Positions 16,869 through 25,358 of a DNA stretch of 64,000 bases are shown one piece after another (the first letter of the stretch is position 1; every line of letters starts with the position of its first letter). The notes under the pieces are model-generated. The model saw nothing but the letters and a program-made list of their open reading frames with translations. It was not told the DNA's origin and did not search any database. Source of the DNA: Oceanobacter mangrovi (lineage in GTDB: Bacteria; Pseudomonadota; Gammaproteobacteria; Pseudomonadales; Oceanobacteraceae); assembly GCF_019740315.1 (NCBI RefSeq), contig NZ_JAHXZR010000010.1, positions 62,001-126,000 on the forward strand, written 5' to 3'. A program made the translations under genes and the position numbers.

Positions 16869-18062
16869 TCAGACAGCGTTGATGATGTCGGCGGTAACTT
16901 TCGGCGCACCCAATTCGGCAGCCATGTTCATGGCTGCAACCAGCTGGTTGCCGACTGCCAATGGGTAAAGCTGGCTGATTGGAGCCGCATTACGGGTACG
17001 CGCAGGCGTGGTGAGTTTGGTGCGTAAGGCGTCTAATGCTCCGGCATCAAGAATGTCTGACACCCGTTTGTTGGCAATGCCGAGACGGTGGTTCAGGTAG
17101 CCTTCCAGGTGGCGGTCGAGCGGCTCAAGAGTGGCAACTTCAATGCGTTGGACGACTTCACGAACCTCAGGTTTGTTCTCGGCCAGCTTTTGTGACAGTT
17201 CGGTTTGGCCAATCAGGATGATGGATAGCAGGCGGTTAAAACCGTCTTCCAGCTCGTAGAAGCGTTTCAAGTGCTTGAGTGTTGGAATGCTGAGGCAATG
17301 GGCTTCCTCAATAATCAGCACATGACGGTAACCGGCCCGGCGGCTCTCGATCAGTTCCCGGTGTAATTGATTAAACCGGCCCTCTGCGGAGACCTTGAGT
17401 TTGATGTGTGGGTTCAGGCTCCGCAGGATGCTGGCGGCGATATCCGGTGCTTTCAGGTTTTTGCCCTTCAGCTCAGAGTCTTCCAGGCCGAGCACATACG
17501 GTTCGCAAACGATAACAGGGCGCTGTTCGCGGTTGATTCGATCGATCAGGTCGCGGCGCAGGGTGGATTTACCAGCACCGGATTCACCAACGACCGCAAT
17601 AAAGCGTTCACCAGTCATTACCTGGGCCATTGCAGCCCGGATATAGGCAACGTCTGGGGTATCGAACACCTGATCGGCAGAGGTTAATTCCTCGAATGGG
17701 TTAACGAACAGACCGAAGTGCTTGCGGGATTTTTGGTAAAGCGGTTGATAACGAAGTAACATATTTTGATCCTCTTTGGGTTCTGCGTCGGCTGACTGAT
17801 CCTCTTTTGACGCAGGCTTAAACAGGTCAGCGAGCGTTGCCGCGCTCGCGCCCTTACTTTTCAGGGTGTCCCTGATTTTCTGTTGCAGTTGCTCGCGGCC
17901 TTGTTTGGGCCAGCGGTTGTGGTTACAGATGCACGACAGAGCCGAGCGGCTGATTCCCACCATTTGAGCGGCGCTATTGATCGCCAGCCCAAATTCATCC
18001 AACGCCCGTTTCAGCAACAGTTCGCTGGTTTGTTCGCTTTCATATGCCACCAGATCGGTCAT
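16869..18062 (-). CDS. MuB-like AAA+ ATPase, transposition protein B
   Basis: 397 residues from ATG 18062, which overlaps the transposase stop as ATGA. The N-terminal ~75 residues hold a helix-turn-helix (AAQMVGISRSALSCICN). The ATPase core has Walker A GESGAGKST (~157) and Walker B HVLIIEEAH (~250), with IILIGQTEL as sensor 1. MuB binds target DNA, delivers it to MuA and gives target immunity. Gene order A then B is conserved in transposable phages. The AAA core also resembles ExeA-type ATPases, the usual relatives of MuB in BcepMu-like phages. Confidence 0.9.
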   Translation of the reverse strand: MTDLVAYESEQTSELLLKRALDEFGLAINSAAQMVGISRSALSCICNHNRWPKQGREQLQQKIRDTLKSKGASAATLADLFKPASKEDQSADAEPKEDQNMLLRYQPLYQKSRKHFGLFVNPFEELTSADQVFDTPDVAYIRAAMAQVMTGERFIAVVGESGAGKSTLRRDLIDRINREQRPVIVCEPYVLGLEDSELKGKNLKAPDIAASILRSLNPHIKLKVSAEGRFNQLHRELIESRRAGYRHVLIIEEAHCLSIPTLKHLKRFYELEDGFNRLLSIILIGQTELSQKLAENKPEVREVVQRIEVATLEPLDRHLEGYLNHRLGIANKRVSDILDAGALDALRTKLTTPARTRNAAPISQLYPLAVGNQLVAAMNMAAELGAPKVTADIINAV

Positions 18063-19804
18063 TGGCCGATTACTCCTACAGCTCCCGGGGTGGCGTTGCT
18101 CCATAACTCAACCAGCCGGGCGATCTCTGATTCAGGCACACCATCCGGGTAAGCCGTTGTCAGGGCCTGATAGTGCTCAGGCGTCCAATCAATGCTGGAC
18201 TGCTCCAGCTCTCGTTTTATCTGCATGGCAGCGGTTGGCAGAGACAGCCGGTGTTGCTCTACCGTTGGGCGGTCGCCCAGGTCTAATTCGGTACCGCGAC
18301 GCGGCAGTACAGCTACGTCCGGTATGTTTTCAAAATGCTTGTAAGGGTCGAGTCGGCCACCGAATGGCAGAGCCTTGGCCTTCGCAGCTGCATCCACCTC
18401 CGCGTCGGTGGCGGCTTCATAGATACGGCGTTGGATTTCGCGGCGGTTAATGTCGAGCTGGGTTTCTGGTGCCGGGGTGTAGTCCTCACCAATGATGTTG
18501 GCGGTTTCCAGGAAACCATTCTCGTCTTTGCTGATGGCCAAAATTGGGTGCAGTACCTCCGCACCGTCTTCGTAGGTCACTACCCATGCACGATCCGATA
18601 CCAGTGGGTTCAGTGTGACCATGAGCTTTTCGCGGACAGCGACCCCAGGGACTTGATGAACATCGAAGGGCTGCCCCTTGAAGGAAATGGTCAGACCGTC
18701 CCGTACCTTGCAAGCTTTGGGTTCTGAGGTCAGCAGTTCACGGGCATGATCCATGTTTGCCAGACGCAGCTGAGATGGTGTGATTTCCATCCACTTATTC
18801 AGACGGGTCTTACCGTGACGCGTGTGCTTGCGCGTGGCATTGAACCAGCGGCAGAACTGACGCGCCTTTTGGTTGATCCATTCCAGGCTGGGCACGTCGG
18901 TATATTTGAAGCCAGCTTCAAAATTGACCTCGACCAGGTCTTGCCCTTTTTCCACCTGGCCAGTGGCGCGGCTGTTGCCTTTCTTATGAATCTCATCTTT
19001 GATCTGCAGTGCTTTCAAAAAGCGTCTGAATGTTTTGGTTGCACCGCTACCCGGGTCGAAGTAGAGGATATTTGGCACGCCATAAACCGATTCACCCTTG
19101 CGCTCGGCCATGGCGGCCAACAGGCTTTCAGCCAGATTGGCGATAGACTCACCGCCAGCAACGTAGTGCGCAAAAATGGCACCACTGGTGTGGTCGGTTA
19201 CCACATAGCGGGTCAGGCGTTGCTTTTTGATTTTCTCGAAGTTGCCTGGCTTGTTCTTATAGAACTCACCCGGTGGCATATCGGCCACGCCAGACTCGGG
19301 AACGTAAAAAAGCACCGAGATGGAGGCGTCGATCTGCCAGACATGATTGGGATGACGGCTGGCCAGTTGCACCGCTGGCGTTGGGCGGCGCAGCTGGTCT
19401 GGGTGCAACTGATATTGACGTAATGCACGTGAACAGGCGTTCTCGCTGAGCAGGCGCACTTCACCGGTTTTTTCATCGATGTATTCCGCCCGAATCGTGC
19501 CATTGGAGCGCAGCGTTTCCAGTGCATTCTTAACCGTGGCCAGCTTCTTATTGTTGTTGCGGTACGAGTGATACATGAATTTACTGATTTCCATGACCTC
19601 ATCCAAAGGCAACAACACATCACCGGCATCTGAGCGCTTCTTGCGGGCTTTCTTCAGCCCTGCTGCTTCTAACTCCCGGTAGAGGCTGGACAGGCTGATG
19701 CCAAGACGGTCTGCAGCAGCCTGATAAACCCGCTGCTTTTGGCCGTGGCCAGCTGACTCTGCCGTGCGCCAGGCATCCACCAGAATTTCGGTTTTGATTG
19801 CCAT
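18059..19804 (-). CDS. Mu-type DDE transposase A
   Basis: 581 residues. An N-terminal helix-turn-helix region (AADRLGISLSSLYRELEAAG) is followed by the integrase-type core with acidic residues in HVWQIDASI (~156), LYFDPGSGAT (~250) and GQVEKGQDL (~285), then a beta-rich C-terminal domain (RDGLTISFKGQPFDVHQVPG) as in MuA. It catalyses strand transfer for integration and replicative transposition. It is preceded by the DUF3102 gene and coupled to B. Length is close to the MuA family norm. Confidence 0.93.
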   Translation of the reverse strand: MAIKTEILVDAWRTAESAGHGQKQRVYQAAADRLGISLSSLYRELEAAGLKKARKKRSDAGDVLLPLDEVMEISKFMYHSYRNNNKKLATVKNALETLRSNGTIRAEYIDEKTGEVRLLSENACSRALRQYQLHPDQLRRPTPAVQLASRHPNHVWQIDASISVLFYVPESGVADMPPGEFYKNKPGNFEKIKKQRLTRYVVTDHTSGAIFAHYVAGGESIANLAESLLAAMAERKGESVYGVPNILYFDPGSGATKTFRRFLKALQIKDEIHKKGNSRATGQVEKGQDLVEVNFEAGFKYTDVPSLEWINQKARQFCRWFNATRKHTRHGKTRLNKWMEITPSQLRLANMDHARELLTSEPKACKVRDGLTISFKGQPFDVHQVPGVAVREKLMVTLNPLVSDRAWVVTYEDGAEVLHPILAISKDENGFLETANIIGEDYTPAPETQLDINRREIQRRIYEAATDAEVDAAAKAKALPFGGRLDPYKHFENIPDVAVLPRRGTELDLGDRPTVEQHRLSLPTAAMQIKRELEQSSIDWTPEHYQALTTAYPDGVPESEIARLVELWSNATPGAVGVIGQ

Positions 19805-19824
19805 TGATACCGCTCCGCCGTCTC

Positions 19825-20757
19825 TTAGCCTTGCTCGCCAACACTGGCGTCATCGTCCAGCTGGTCGAGCATGTTCAGCTGGTTATCATTCCAGCGTTCC
19901 CATTCCGGCACGCCGTCGACCACTTCAGCCAGAGCAAATAATTCGCGCAGCTCGGCAATTTCATTGCTGATTTGATTCAGGTGGCCAAGCAGGATTTGGT
20001 CAGAACTGCCGCCATGCTGGTCATGGTGATTGGCAATGGCAGTCATGTGGCCATTCAATGAGCCTGTGATTGCCTTACTGATAATCTCGGAGATTTCCGC
20101 GACCCTGCCATGCAGCTTGGCAAGGTCTTCGTCTGGTTTTGGCAGCGTTTGAGGTTTGCGATCCAGCTCGGTCAGCAGAGAGTCGATGGTTTCGCTTTTG
20201 ACTGTGTTCAAGCGTTCGGCCGCTTCGCTTTTGTTTTTCTCTTCGCGCAGCTTTTTGCGGAGTTCGGATACTGGCATCCGGTCGATGTCGTCCAGTTCCA
20301 GGCCGCGAACCGAGCCTTCTTCAGCAAGCTCTTCAATTTCTTCATCATCAAGCACCAGCAGTTCGAGAATCTTAGATTTGCCAACTTTCGCCAAATGCGC
20401 CGATATCGGCGCATTTGAAAACTTCAAACTGACCTGCATAAATTTCTGGGCTGCACGCGGGTTGATATCAAGACGTTGCAGGCACTCCAAAAACTGACCG
20501 TGCTCAGCTTGCTCTTTGATTAGCAGAAGGCGTGCGCCAATCTGAAAAATTTCCGCACCAATACGCGCCTGGCTTTCACGAATACCGTCCTCCAGAACGT
20601 CAGGTGCCAGATTGCCTCCGTACTTCAGCACATGAGCCAGCTCTTTGGCGGCTTCTTTGGTTTGGGCCGCCTTATACATGGCGTTGATCGCGTCACGACT
20701 GGCAGCCAGGTTGGCATCCTCGTCAGTGGCAGTGGTGGCTGGAATGAAATCGGTCAT
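19825..20757 (-). CDS. DUF3102-domain early protein
   Basis: 310 residues. Residues ~50-125 match DUF3102 (IGARLLLIKEQAEHGQFLECLQRLDINPRAAQKFMQ), which recalls ParB-like KorB cores; the centre is a charged coiled coil (LREEKNKSEAAERL) and the C terminus is acidic. It is the first long gene of the early operon, just before transposase A, as in other BcepMu-like phages. DNA binding is plausible but unproven. Confidence 0.75.
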   Translation of the reverse strand: MTDFIPATTATDEDANLAASRDAINAMYKAAQTKEAAKELAHVLKYGGNLAPDVLEDGIRESQARIGAEIFQIGARLLLIKEQAEHGQFLECLQRLDINPRAAQKFMQVSLKFSNAPISAHLAKVGKSKILELLVLDDEEIEELAEEGSVRGLELDDIDRMPVSELRKKLREEKNKSEAAERLNTVKSETIDSLLTELDRKPQTLPKPDEDLAKLHGRVAEISEIISKAITGSLNGHMTAIANHHDQHGGSSDQILLGHLNQISNEIAELRELFALAEVVDGVPEWERWNDNQLNMLDQLDDDASVGEQG

Positions 20758-20766
20758 AGGATTCCC

Positions 20767-21066
20767 TTACATACGAGAGTTGTTGATTCGGTTCTGCAGT
20801 TCGCCGATACGGCGCTGAGCCTGCTCCAGATCGGAGCGGATCTGTTCCGATCGTTGGGCCAGTCGAACGCTGGCACGGATACGACTGGTTTCCGGGATGC
20901 GTTCTGCCCAGCCAGTAGCCTCCAGAGTGGCCACGTAGCGTGTGACGTTGGGGGCGCTGAACCCCGTTGCTTTGACGATGTCCGTTGGTGTCATGCCGTG
21001 GACGAAATTGCGCATCAGCAGATCCAGCACGGTCAGTACACGCTCGGCGGATTGGTTGGTGCTCAT
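20767..21066 (-). CDS. IclR-type winged-helix early regulator
   Basis: 99 residues with an IclR-like helix-turn-helix (VLTVLDLLMRNFVHGMTPTD, then SAPNVTRYVATLEATGWAER) and a coiled C terminus. It lacks the IclR ligand domain, so it is only a DNA-binding module. It overlaps the upstream gene by four bases. Probably a phage regulator of early genes. Confidence 0.75.
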   Translation of the reverse strand: MSTNQSAERVLTVLDLLMRNFVHGMTPTDIVKATGFSAPNVTRYVATLEATGWAERIPETSRIRASVRLAQRSEQIRSDLEQAQRRIGELQNRINNSRM

Positions 21067-21350
21067 GCCTTATGCACCTCTTCTTGTTCGCACTGAGTCC
21101 ACAGTTCAAACCAGTCCACTCCGCAGCGAGGCTGCACAAGCATCTTGTATGCCTCGCGCCATGCGACTTCTGGCAGCAATAGCCCCCAGCCATGATGCTC
21201 ACGGTCATGAGTGCATTCGACGTGGGCTAAATGGGTAAAGTAGCCCTCGCCCCAGGTCGCGGTTACGGTCCAGCCGGAGGCCTCCAGCTGGCGCTGAACC
21301 GCATTAGCAAAACGTTGAAGCGTTGGATGCATATTGTTTGAATGATACAT
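21063..21350 (-). CDS. Small early protein, 95 aa
   Basis: 95 residues from ATG 21350, chosen for its AAGGAG ribosome site and because the longer frame would run into the upstream gene. Contains WTVTATWGEGYFTHLAHVEC and several His, Cys and Trp residues (CTHDREHHGWG), possibly a metal site. No recognised family. Second gene of the leftward early operon. Confidence 0.65.
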   Translation of the reverse strand: MYHSNNMHPTLQRFANAVQRQLEASGWTVTATWGEGYFTHLAHVECTHDREHHGWGLLLPEVAWREAYKMLVQPRCGVDWFELWTQCEQEEVHKA

Positions 21351-21360
21351 AGCTGACTCC

Positions 21361-21585
21361 TTATGCAGCCGTGGCAAGAATTCCGGGCACAATTTCTTCA
21401 CCAATTTCCTGAGAGAGTTCTCGCAAAATCCGGTAACTCAACCGGCCGCGAGGCAAGTCAGATTTCCCTGCATAGCGATCTAACAGCTGATACACAGTGC
21501 GTGGCTTGTAGCCGTGTCTGAACGACCATTCCCGACAGTTGGTTTTCTTTTCCATCAGGCGAGCTAGAATCTGATGCTTCTGCAT
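21361..21585 (-). CDS. BcepMu gp16-family HTH protein (Ner/Cro-like)
   Basis: 74 residues with WSFRHGYKPRTVYQLLDRYAG then LPRGRLSYRILREL, the pattern of the BcepMu gp16 family. It is the first gene of the early operon, divergent from the CI-type repressor, where Mu has ner. It probably limits repressor and early transcription during lytic growth. Confidence 0.8.
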   Translation of the reverse strand: MQKHQILARLMEKKTNCREWSFRHGYKPRTVYQLLDRYAGKSDLPRGRLSYRILRELSQEIGEEIVPGILATAA

Positions 21586-21590
21586 GGTTC

Positions 21591-21676
21591 ACTTGTACCC
21601 AATTTGTTTACCTGTACACAATGAGTTTACTATACATACACAAAATATGGACATCAACACTGAGTACACAAAATGG
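21591..21676. promoter_or_regulatory. Operator array between repressor and early operon
   Basis: Related boxes with a TACACAA core repeat here: GTACCCAATTTG (21596), TGTACACAATGAG (21613), CATACACAAAATATGG (21635) and GTACACAAAATGG (21664). The last overlaps the repressor start codon, and no good ribosome site is visible there, so autoregulation at translation start or a near-leaderless message is likely. Confidence 0.7.
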
Positions 21677-22101
21677 ATAAAAAAAGCGCGTCGGCGGTAA
21701 TTGAACGGCTGAAGCGTTGTTTGGGCGCTGGGAGTGATTCAGAGTTAAGCCGGATTACGAAGGTAAACCGCCAGACACTCAGTAACTGGAAAACCAGAAA
21801 TACCGTCCCTTACACGCTTTGTATTCAGGCAGCAGAGGAACAGCATTTTTCTCTGGACTGGCTGCTGCTGGGCGTCGGTCAGCCCACTAGTCATGCCTTG
21901 GCAGAAGAAACTGCCAGCAACTGCAGCAGCCCGCCACTCACAGACAAGCAGCAAGAACTACTCGCGCTTTTTGACAATCTCAGTGCCGTTCAGCAGCAAG
22001 ATTTATTAGCGGACGTGAAGGAAAAAAGCCGGATATCTGAAATGGAAAAAGCCCTGGAAGATCTCAAGGCACAGATGGATTCATTAAAAAATTTGCGCTG
22101 A
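21673..22101 (+). CDS. CI-type phage repressor (Mu-like prophage)
   Basis: 142 residues: an N-terminal CI-repressor helix-turn-helix (VIERLKRCLGAGSDSELSRI, TKVNRQTLSNWKTRN, FSLDWLLLGVGQP) and a C-terminal coiled coil (residues ~95-140) for oligomerisation. It lacks an S24 protease domain, so RecA-driven self-cleavage is not expected. It is divergent from the early operon and flanked on both sides by TGTACACAA boxes, its likely operators. Confidence 0.85.
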   Translation: MDKKSASAVIERLKRCLGAGSDSELSRITKVNRQTLSNWKTRNTVPYTLCIQAAEEQHFSLDWLLLGVGQPTSHALAEETASNCSSPPLTDKQQELLALFDNLSAVQQQDLLADVKEKSRISEMEKALEDLKAQMDSLKNLR

Positions 22102-22103
22102 TC

Positions 22104-22132
22104 TGTACACAATTGGTATATGTGTACACACG
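22104..22132. promoter_or_regulatory. Second operator cluster, downstream of the repressor gene
   Basis: TGTACACAATTGG (22104) and TGTGTACACACG (22121) repeat the boxes found upstream of the repressor. Their place before the 22222-24514 accessory genes suggests that the repressor also controls these, or that looping across the gene occurs. Confidence 0.6.
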
Positions 22133-22221
22133 TCTGTAGCATTGTCATACTATGTTCTGATTCGTCAGGAACTCTGGTTGGTTCCCTCGGGGTGTATTGA
22201 AGTCGTCAGTAAGGGATAGAG

Positions 22222-22731
22222 ATGAAAGGATTCTTGGCAGAGTTGGAAAAGGTAACTCGGGAGTTTGAACAGCAGCTTCTTGAAGATGATATCGACAGAT
22301 CATTTCTAAGCGGTATGGGCCAGCAATTGACAGCCCTGGAAGCAATCGTCGACGTTCATGAAGAAGATATCAGGGAAAGACTAGAACACGTTCGACAAGC
22401 TAGAGATCACTTAAATAAAATCTATGCCTTGCTGGGGGAATGTGAAGGCCCTCTGTATAGCCCATTCAGTAGTCCATTTGATGAAATTGAATGGCGAATG
22501 GATGAAAAACTGGTGTTTGCTGATGCCAGCGATGAACCGACTCAAGATTCCGATGAAGCTTTCGCCGAGGTCGAAGAGATATTACTTGCTGATAGCGATC
22601 AAATGGCCCTGAGCATAAAGCTATCACGGGAAGAAGGTGAGCATGCTTTTAACGCACTGCTCAGCCTTTATCAGGCGATAGGGCAGCGCTTCACACCCAA
22701 TACTGCCTTTATGCGTTTTATGGAAAATTGA
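22222..22731 (+). CDS. Acidic unknown accessory protein, 169 aa
   Basis: 169 residues, strongly acidic, mainly helical (MKGFLAELEKVTREFEQQLL, IRERLEHVRQARDHLNKIYA), with an Asp/Glu-rich middle. No membrane segment or signal peptide. First of four rightward accessory genes behind the repressor, with a TAGAGATG leader. No family recognised; it may be expressed in the lysogen. Confidence 0.6.
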   Translation: MKGFLAELEKVTREFEQQLLEDDIDRSFLSGMGQQLTALEAIVDVHEEDIRERLEHVRQARDHLNKIYALLGECEGPLYSPFSSPFDEIEWRMDEKLVFADASDEPTQDSDEAFAEVEEILLADSDQMALSIKLSREEGEHAFNALLSLYQAIGQRFTPNTAFMRFMEN

Positions 22732-22752
22732 CGTTATATACATGGAGGTTTT

Positions 22753-23430
22753 ATGCGTTATTGGATGCTGCTTTTGGGATTGTTGGCTACGTCGTGGACT
22801 CAAGCAGGAATGCATGTCTGTCGTGATGCTGACGGAAACACCGTTTTTCAGGATCAGCCTTGCGGTACCGTAAATACTAATTCCGCTCAATCTCAAAATG
22901 TATGCTCGGACTCAATATCGGCTTATCAGAAACGCATCCAGGCTGGGCACTCTCTTCCTACTGATCGGACCTGCTTGAAGCAACTTATGGTTGAGCAGCA
23001 AGAATCGGAGCGCCTGGCTGCAGAAGATGCCAAACGGCAGCAGCAGCTGGTAATAGAAAAAGAGCGGCAAGCTCTCCAGGAAGAGAGACGGAAGGAACAA
23101 TTAGCCAAGGCAAAAGAAGATGAAGCCCGGTTTTTGGCGGCGCTTAAAGCGGCACAGAACAAAATAGTTGAATCAGATGATCCTGAATTGACGAAAGTGA
23201 TGCTTGAGAGATCCTGCCTTCAGCATGTACTTGATACTCACAGCTTTAAGGACCCCGATTCTGTGCGGATCGAGGGTGTGAAGTATGCCTGGTTAGCGAA
23301 TGGCTCTCTCCCGCGCTACGCAATCTTGTTGGATGTAAATGCCAAAAATAGTTGGGGAGCGTATGTAGGAGCGGAACAGTACCGATGCTACCTAAGTGAA
23401 GATGGCCAGCGTTTGAGCGGTGCTCAGTGA
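22753..23430 (+). CDS. Exported DUF4124-domain protein
   Basis: 225 residues. A signal peptide (MRYWMLLLGLLATSWTQAG) is followed by a DUF4124 domain (HVCRDADGNTVFQDQPCG), a long charged coiled coil (residues ~75-140, QQESERLAAEDAKRQQQ) and a C-terminal domain with two Cys. DUF4124 proteins are periplasmic or envelope-linked. Preceded by a GGAGG site. As a prophage gene outside the lytic core it is a candidate lysogenic-conversion factor acting at the envelope. Confidence 0.75.
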   Translation: MRYWMLLLGLLATSWTQAGMHVCRDADGNTVFQDQPCGTVNTNSAQSQNVCSDSISAYQKRIQAGHSLPTDRTCLKQLMVEQQESERLAAEDAKRQQQLVIEKERQALQEERRKEQLAKAKEDEARFLAALKAAQNKIVESDDPELTKVMLERSCLQHVLDTHSFKDPDSVRIEGVKYAWLANGSLPRYAILLDVNAKNSWGAYVGAEQYRCYLSEDGQRLSGAQ

Positions 23431-23444
23431 TAGAAGGAGTTGTA

Positions 23445-24083
23445 ATGGAAATTCCATGGGAGTTCGTGACAAGTTTTATTAGTGGAGCGCTAGGTGGATT
23501 AGCGTTAGCTGCCTTATTAGGGAAAAAACTCTTAGAGCAACTCCTGCAAAAAGACATGGAGCAGTTCAGAGCGGATCTTACAAGTCAGGCGAATATCAAA
23601 TTGACTGAACACTCAGCTGCTCTGCAAAAAGACGCCATGCTTCTTAATATTCGGTATGGAGGAATTTATGAAAAGCAGGCCGAGGCGTTGTTAACGATAT
23701 ACCGATTATTGTTTGTAATGAAAGAGGTTGTTCAGAATTTACTGGAGTTATCTGCACATTCAGATAGTGATCGCTGGAAGGCTATCCATAAGCCATTTAC
23801 TGATGCTCAAAAATTCTTTTTTATAAATAGACCTCTTATTCCTTTAGAACTTGTTCCTGCTCTTGAAGATTGTTTAGAAAAATATCATTCATATATACTG
23901 GAATATCATACTAGGGCACGCAATTTTTCTGAAAAAGTGCAGTCTTTGCCACCAGATCAGGCGAAAGATCTCATGGTTGAACATATAGCGAATCATCCAG
24001 CTAGGATGAAAGAAGCTATTGATTTATCTCTAGAAAAAATTTCCACGCTAATGCAGCAATTATTAGGGACTGGAAAGCTCTAA
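23445..24083 (+). CDS. Membrane-anchored helical protein, candidate exclusion factor
   Basis: 212 residues from ATG 23445 with GAAGGAG ahead of it. One N-terminal membrane helix (FISGALGGLALAALLG) is followed by a long cytoplasmic helical domain (FRADLTSQANIKLTEHSAAL, LLTIYRLLFVMKEVVQNLLE). The second half is AT-rich relative to the phage core. No known family. Anchor plus helical body next to a prophage repressor fits superinfection-exclusion genes, but this is inference only. Confidence 0.6.
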   Translation: MEIPWEFVTSFISGALGGLALAALLGKKLLEQLLQKDMEQFRADLTSQANIKLTEHSAALQKDAMLLNIRYGGIYEKQAEALLTIYRLLFVMKEVVQNLLELSAHSDSDRWKAIHKPFTDAQKFFFINRPLIPLELVPALEDCLEKYHSYILEYHTRARNFSEKVQSLPPDQAKDLMVEHIANHPARMKEAIDLSLEKISTLMQQLLGTGKL

Positions 24084-24199
24084 AAATGTGCCAGAGCTGA
24101 CATTTAATGGAATGAAAAACCCTAAATAGAGTTGTAGCCAAATTACTCAGGCCATTTCGGCGCTGGTTTGGTTGCATAACTCGATTTAGAGGATTTGAA

Positions 24200-24514
24200 A
24201 TGTCTAAAATTAACATCGTACTCACAGAGTCCATCTCTGCACTATCTAAACGCATGAACATCCAGACTGGGCTATTGCACTCGATAGATGATTCCAGAGC
24301 GAAAGAAATGCTCAGGGCCTTACATCATCACGGGGTGGCGATGCCCTACGATGAGGTCTTACAACTTTGTATTGCCAATAACTGGCCGGAAAAACATGCG
24401 GTGCAGTTTGCCAAATTGGCTCAACGAGTCAGTGACGGGAAACGCGTTAGGGTGAAATTACCGATTGGCTGGGGAGCCGATACAGTGAATAAAATCATAG
24501 CTTCCCATCTGTAA
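24200..24514 (+). CDS. DUF1889-like small protein
   Basis: 104 residues. The stretch SRAKEMLRALHHHGVAMP ... NNWPEKHAVQFAKLAQ ... GKRVRVKLPIGWG resembles the DUF1889 family (E. coli YoaC) as I recall it; the match is by eye. Separate ribosome site (GAGGATTTGAA-ATG). Function of the family is unknown. Confidence 0.5.
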   Translation: MSKINIVLTESISALSKRMNIQTGLLHSIDDSRAKEMLRALHHHGVAMPYDEVLQLCIANNWPEKHAVQFAKLAQRVSDGKRVRVKLPIGWGADTVNKIIASHL

Positions 24515-24563
24515 TGAAGGGCCAGTAAGCAGCACGGATGCTGCTTTCAAAATCTGAATAGAT

Positions 24564-25073
24564 TTAAGCCTTAGCAACAGCAACCTCCAGCTCTGCCGAT
24601 CGCAAGCAGAGCAGCCATAAATCCCGCCTGTTAGCCCAATGGTTACGCCATGGCTGGTCGAATATTTCGATCAAGGCCGCCAGCAGCTCATCGGTTTCTC
24701 CCTGGTCGTATTGGCGGTATTCCAGCCGGGCTTTCCACTCGCCCCACAGCAGCCACTTTAAATTTTGCGGCCATGCGGATATCCATGGCGTTGGTTTCAG
24801 CGACCATCCGAGTTTGTCCAGGACATACTGGTGGGCGTCTTTTGCAGCGGCTTTGATCACTGCTCGTTCGAAGGTATAGGCCCATACGGTGACGCGGTTT
24901 TGCTCGTCGCCCTGGCCGATCGGGATGATATATCGAGTCGGCAGTGCCCTGGAAAGCAGCCAGCTGGTGATTCGGCGGCTGACGTCGATGGTCATGTAAA
25001 AGGCTCCGCTTACGAACAGGCAGAGCCAGACCCACTCTTGCCAGCCGTAGCTGGCATATACCGATTCGGTCAT
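24564..25073 (-). CDS. Lysis-cassette membrane protein, 169 aa
   Basis: 169 residues with an N-terminal hydrophobic helix (WVWLCLFVSGAFYMTI) and a Trp-rich soluble remainder (WGEWKARLEYRQYDQGE). It is third in the leftward amidase cassette, overlapping the 91-residue gene by four bases (ATGA). A holin or spanin-like partner is possible by position. The family is not recognised. Confidence 0.6.
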   Translation of the reverse strand: MTESVYASYGWQEWVWLCLFVSGAFYMTIDVSRRITSWLLSRALPTRYIIPIGQGDEQNRVTVWAYTFERAVIKAAAKDAHQYVLDKLGWSLKPTPWISAWPQNLKWLLWGEWKARLEYRQYDQGETDELLAALIEIFDQPWRNHWANRRDLWLLCLRSAELEVAVAKA

Positions 25074-25345
25074 CGCGACGTTTTCCGTTTGTCTTGCTGC
25101 TGTTGGTATTCCTTGGCTTTCACCAGGCGTTTTTCTTCCAGCATGTTGGCGATGAGTTCGACGGTGTCACCCAAGACGTCGTTGGTGTCCATTTTTTCAA
25201 GCCAGCGCAAGCCGCTGATGATCGCGCGAGTAATCAGGCGTTCGAGTACCACGGTCCATTGAATACGGCGTAACACGGCACTGAGGGCGTCTGAAACCAG
25301 CTGCCATGTGAATGCCGAAAGCAAACTTTTAATAATGTTGAGCAT
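25070..25345 (-). CDS. Small amphipathic lysis-cassette protein (paralogue of 33347-33577)
   Basis: 91 residues: an N-terminal helical block (LSAFTWQLVSDALSAVLRRI, VLERLITRAIISGLRWLE) and a basic C terminus. The protein at 33347-33577 in the P2-like phage has the same plan (LTWKLFADAISALIGRIGW, IIERMVTRIVVAGLRQLE). Both lie beside a muralytic enzyme gene, so the family is probably part of lysis. No strong membrane helix; function unknown. Confidence 0.65.
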   Translation of the reverse strand: MLNIIKSLLSAFTWQLVSDALSAVLRRIQWTVVLERLITRAIISGLRWLEKMDTNDVLGDTVELIANMLEEKRLVKAKEYQQQQDKRKTSR

Positions 25346-25358
25346 GGTGCCTCCCGGC

